From NCBI GenBank assembly GCA_937957685.1, contig CALGAO010000144.1:1-9668 (forward strand): DNA of 9,668 nt, given 5' to 3'. Source of the DNA: an uncultured Paenibacillaceae bacterium. Lineage in GTDB: Bacteria; Bacillota; Bacilli; Paenibacillales; DA-C8. A program made the translations under genes and the position numbers. Under the pieces are notes generated by a model, which searched no databases, was not told the DNA's origin, and saw only the letters and a program-made list of their open reading frames with translations. This document shows, piece by piece, positions 7,478 to 9,668 of this stretch (positions within the stretch are counted from its first letter, which is position 1; every line of letters begins with the position of its first letter).

Positions 7478-8061
7478 GAAGGATCGCCAGGGAAGCCGTC
7501 CAACACATCAACCCGCATGATCGCATCGTGCTTGATGCAAGCTCTACCGCGTGGTACATGGCCAAACTTGTGCCGGATATTCCGATAACCGTGATCACCA
7601 ATTCGGTCAAGGTGATTGTTGAGCTGAATGCCAAGGAGAAGATTCAGGTCATCGCCACGGGAGGCATTTTGACCAACCGTTCCATGTCCTTTATCGGACC
7701 GTTGGCGGAGCGGTCGCTGCTCAATTATCATGTCGACAAAGCGTTTATATCCAGCAAGGGAGCGTACATCGAAAGCGGAATCAGCGAATCAAATGAAATG
7801 CAGGCAATCATCAAGCAAAAGATGATTTCAATTGCCGACGAGACTTACATTTTGTGTGATCACAGCAAGTTCCAGGTGCAGCATCTGACCCAGGTGGCCA
7901 GTTGGGATGATATCGACCATGTCATCACCGACGATAAAGCATCTCCCGAAATACTGGACGGTCTGCGGAGAAGAAAGGTCAATGTGATCATAGCGGAAAG
8001 TCAGGAGGCCATGATGCCAGCAACATCGGCAGATCACTTGTTAACTGATCACAATGAATAA
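7465..8061 (+). pseudogene. DeoR-family regulator fragment: sensor domain without the HTH
   Basis: From about V46/I48 of the open frame (~7465) to TAA 8061 this is a DeoR/GlpR C-terminal phosphosugar-sensing domain: IGRRIA, then DRIVLDASSTAWYMA, an ITNSVKV strand, ATGGILTN, DKAFISSKGAYIESGIS, and a CDHSKF motif near the end. Full members have a further ~60 residues with the DNA-binding HTH in front; here that part is absent, replaced by the antisense of an M20 peptidase tail. The frame is open back to a TTG at 7330, but that lies at the terminator, has no ribosome site, and encodes nothing DeoR-like. No ATG lies in frame before the domain. It is therefore called a truncated gene. A full DeoR protein here would have controlled the deoxysugar genes in response to a phosphorylated sugar. 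Confidence 0.75.
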
Positions 8062-8065
8062 TTAT

Positions 8066-8070
8066 GGAGG
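8066..8070 (+). promoter_or_regulatory. Ribosome binding site of rhaM
   Basis: GGAGG lies 7 nt before ATG 8078 and just after the stop of the DeoR fragment. This strong, well-spaced site fixes the rhaM start and shows that the gene is built to be translated independently of the broken gene before it. Confidence 0.8.
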
Positions 8071-8077
8071 ATAAGCA

Positions 8078-8410
8078 ATGGTTGAACGCGCATATACGTT
8101 GACGGTTCGCAAAGGCTGCTATGAGGAGTACAAAAAAGCTCACGACGAGCTTTGGCCCGAAGTGGTAGAGATCCTGAACCAATACAATCTGCATATGATC
8201 ATCTACTATCAGGAGCCTACTCTGTTCTTGTACCAGGTCGCTCCGAGTCAGGAGTGCTACGATCTGTACGAAAGATCGGAAGCGAATCAGCGCTGGAACG
8301 AATACATGGCCAAGCTGCTGGAAACGGACGAACAGGGGAACATTATCAAGGGTCATGTGGAAAAAGCGTTTGTGTGGGGCATTTTCAAAGAGAAAGATCT
8401 GCTCAATTAA
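8078..8410 (+). CDS. rhaM: L-rhamnose mutarotase
   Basis: This 110-residue cytoplasmic protein of the RhaM (DUF718) family interconverts the alpha and beta anomers of L-rhamnose, feeding the isomerase. The length fits (E. coli RhaM has 104). Key residues are in place: Y18 and H22 in EEYKKAHDELWPEV correspond to the E. coli active-site Tyr18 and His22, and the QRWNEYM segment (W73) matches the conserved aromatic stretch of the sugar pocket. The gene starts 16 nt after the DeoR fragment and ends 26 nt before the SGNH gene, so the three were probably one transcript. In Bacillus subtilis rhaM also lies downstream of an aldolase and a DeoR regulator, but with a kinase and an isomerase, which are absent here. 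A mutarotase for a related deoxysugar cannot be excluded. Confidence 0.88.
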   Translation: MVERAYTLTVRKGCYEEYKKAHDELWPEVVEILNQYNLHMIIYYQEPTLFLYQVAPSQECYDLYERSEANQRWNEYMAKLLETDEQGNIIKGHVEKAFVWGIFKEKDLLN

Positions 8411-8436
8411 GGTGACAGCATGCGGAGGGTTGATTG

Positions 8437-9161
8437 GTGATTGCTGCCGAACAATTGCAACGGTGGATGACACCGCTGTGGCAGTCGGACATCATTTATG
8501 ACGAATCCGTGCTGATGGTGGCCGATTCAACGGGTTCGCCGGAAGCAGGTTTGCTTTTTGAGCCTGCGGCCATCATGTCTGTCAGGGATTCCACCATGAG
8601 GATAGATTATATGGATTTGCCTCAAGACAACATCCGGTCGAGCCTCACATGCCAAGTTGGGGTGAACTGGTGGCGGAAACGCTTAGATGGATATACCGCA
8701 CGCCGATACAGTTCAGCAATCATGCGCTCTCAGGACAAGATACCGAGTGGGGCGTGAGCAATGTACGGCGCCTCGTCTCCGAACATCGGCCTGATCTGGT
8801 CATCTTGGCCTTCGGCATGAACGACGGTACCAAACGGCTGACTCCTGACGCATTCCAGTCGAATATCCGGGCAATGATGGATGACGTCCGCGAGTTGAAC
8901 CCGCAGGCGGAGTTCATACTTGTGTCTCCGATGCTGGCGAATCCGGAGTCGATGTTTGCCGGCTGTCAGAAGGAATACCGGGAAGTGCTTCGCTGCTTGA
9001 CCGGTGCCGGCGTGGCGATGGCCGATATGTCCTCCGTTCATGAACAGCTGCTCTTGCGCAAAAGTTATCAGGACCTGACCGGCAATAATATCAACCACCC
9101 GAACGACTTCCTCATTCGTTGGTACGCCCAGCAGGTTACGGGTCTGCTCGTGCATCTGTGA
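8437..9161 (+). pseudogene. SGNH/GDSL hydrolase, broken by an internal deletion
   Basis: GTG 8437 is preceded by GGAGGG (8424-8429) at 7-nt spacing; TTG 8434 is the less well spaced alternative. The first frame encodes the N-terminal beta domain typical of two-domain SGNH esterases (W-x-S/T-D-x-x-Y-x-E-S-V-L-M-V, then LLF-P and SVRDS) as far as I-D-Y at 8602-8610. The reading then has to switch to another frame, which begins with Y-G-F-A-S at ~8610 and runs through MPSWGELVAE, a Block III GMND (8814-8825) and the C-terminal NHPND histidine motif (9093-9107) to TGA 9161. The rest of the N-domain and the GDS(I) block carrying the serine nucleophile, roughly 100 residues, are missing between these points. 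An active product is not expected. The likely original role was removing acyl groups from a plant polysaccharide. The first frame alone stops at 8757. Confidence 0.75.
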
Positions 9162-9220
9162 ACGTTCGCTCTGACCACCCGGCGATTAACATTTACGTGA
9201 ATGATCTGTCTCCCATATTC

Positions 9221-9278
9221 AATCTCCTTTGTGACGAGGTCGATGGGTATCGATGCCTTTTCACAAAGGAGATTTTTT
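9221..9278 (+). terminator. Terminator after the SGNH gene
   Basis: AATCTCCTTTGTGA at 9221-9234 pairs perfectly over 14 bp with TCACAAAGGAGATT at 9261-9274, followed by TTTT. The 26-nt loop can itself fold (TCGAT at 9240-9244 with ATCGA at 9249-9253). It lies 60 nt after the SGNH stop and closes the locus. Confidence 0.8.
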
Positions 9279-9369
9279 CATGAGGAGCGTGCCGGCATAT
9301 GTGAAAGGTAGACCGGTCAGGAGATGCGGCTGGTCTTCCGCAAAAAAGCTATAAAAAGTGCAGATATAT

Positions 9370-9409
9370 TTCAATCGTGCCATATTCTGTGATTTATAAT
9401 AAATATAAT
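9370..9409 (+). promoter_or_regulatory. Probable promoter of the sensor gene
   Basis: Two perfect TATAAT hexamers lie at 9395-9400 and 9404-9409 in an A/T-rich stretch. A weak -35-like TTCAAT at 9370-9375 is 19 nt before the first. Transcription would start near 9407-9416, leaving a leader of about 80 nt. Between the terminator and this promoter I see nothing that I can support as a gene. Confidence 0.5.
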
Positions 9410-9494
9410 AGATTCAAACTCATGCAAGACATATACGATTTGAACAGCTGGGAACAGAATGCGCAGATGCAGAAGACAAGGGGATGCTGCCCGA

Positions 9495-9668
9495 ATGCCC
9501 AGGTATAATTTGTTCAGAAAACTGGTCCTCCTGAACGTGATCCTGCTGATCCCGATCGTGGTGCTTTACTTCTATTCCAACAGGACAAGCACCCATGTGC
9601 TAGCCACCGAGCTGACCCAGTCCAACACGAACCAGCTGATCTTCTTCCAGAACCAGATCAACACAAAC
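9495..9668 (+). CDS. N-terminus of a membrane sensor, probably a YesM-type histidine kinase (partial)
   Basis: ATG 9495 opens a frame that runs off the window after 58 codons. AAGGGGA at about 9479-9485 gives a ribosome site roughly 9 nt upstream. The protein begins with a short basic segment (MPRYNLFRKL), one transmembrane helix at ~10-27 and a Y-S-N end, then an extracytoplasmic polar helix (ELTQSNTNQLIFFQNQI). This layout matches the N-terminus of Paenibacillus YesM/LytS-class sensor kinases, which have an extracellular Cache-like domain, a HAMP domain and a His_kinase domain, and usually pair with an AraC-type response regulator to control sugar uptake. The kinase core lies outside the window, so a chemoreceptor or another one-pass sensor remains possible. 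Confidence 0.65.
   Translation, partial: MPRYNLFRKLVLLNVILLIPIVVLYFYSNRTSTHVLATELTQSNTNQLIFFQNQINTN

Noticed and set aside
9280..9354. 24-codon ORF with AAAGGAG just before ATG 9280
   Set aside because: The apparent ribosome site is the right arm of the terminator stem and would be paired in RNA; the peptide (MRSVPAYVKG then RPVRRCGWSSAKKL) matches nothing I recognise.

Overview
The window looks like chromosome from a Gram-positive Paenibacillus-type bacterium (order Bacillales). The reasons are strong AGGAGG-type ribosome sites, a very large secreted and S-layer-anchored (SLH) pectin-side-chain glycosidase, and the start of a membrane sensor kinase of the kind common beside Paenibacillus sugar loci. 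All calls rest on reading the sequence by eye; no database search was possible.

Layout. (1) Positions 2-70: a possible transposase 3' end running in from outside the window. (2) Positions 124-5028: a 1,634-residue secreted endo-beta-1,4-galactanase (GH53) with three galactan-binding-like modules, four carboxypeptidase-regulatory-like repeats, an acidic linker and three SLH motifs, closed by a strong hairpin terminator. (3) Positions about 5230-9161: a deoxysugar-type locus with an extended -10 promoter, a long leader, a class II (FucA-like) sugar-phosphate aldolase, an M24/creatinase-fold gene, a bidirectional terminator, a minus-strand M20 peptidase tail, a DeoR-family regulator fragment, an intact L-rhamnose mutarotase (rhaM) and an SGNH/GDSL hydrolase. 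A hairpin terminator ends it at 9221-9278. (4) Positions 9495-9668: the N-terminus of a membrane sensor, probably a YesM-type histidine kinase, with its own promoter region.

The main observation is that region 3 appears damaged by several separate deletions while its flanks are intact. The M24 gene keeps a well-placed ribosome site and an ATGA-overlap start, but its first 20-30 codons are gone and the frame is shifted. A single deletion appears to have fused the last ~30 codons of an M20 peptidase head-on to a DeoR regulator lacking its DNA-binding domain, removing the divergent promoter between them. The SGNH gene has lost its middle, including the GDS nucleophile block, again with a frame change. 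The leader also carries an excellent ribosome site that opens only tiny ORFs. The aldolase and mutarotase are full length. This is either a decaying sugar operon or an artefact of assembly; read mapping would separate the two.

Functionally, the pieces fit use of pectin rhamnogalacturonan-I: galactan side-chain cleavage at the cell surface (GH53), deacylation (SGNH), and rhamnose/fucose-type deoxysugar handling (mutarotase, aldolase, DeoR control). No sugar kinase or isomerase is present here, so the intracellular pathway is incomplete within the window. I see no CRISPR array, tRNA, rRNA, defence system or clear riboswitch.
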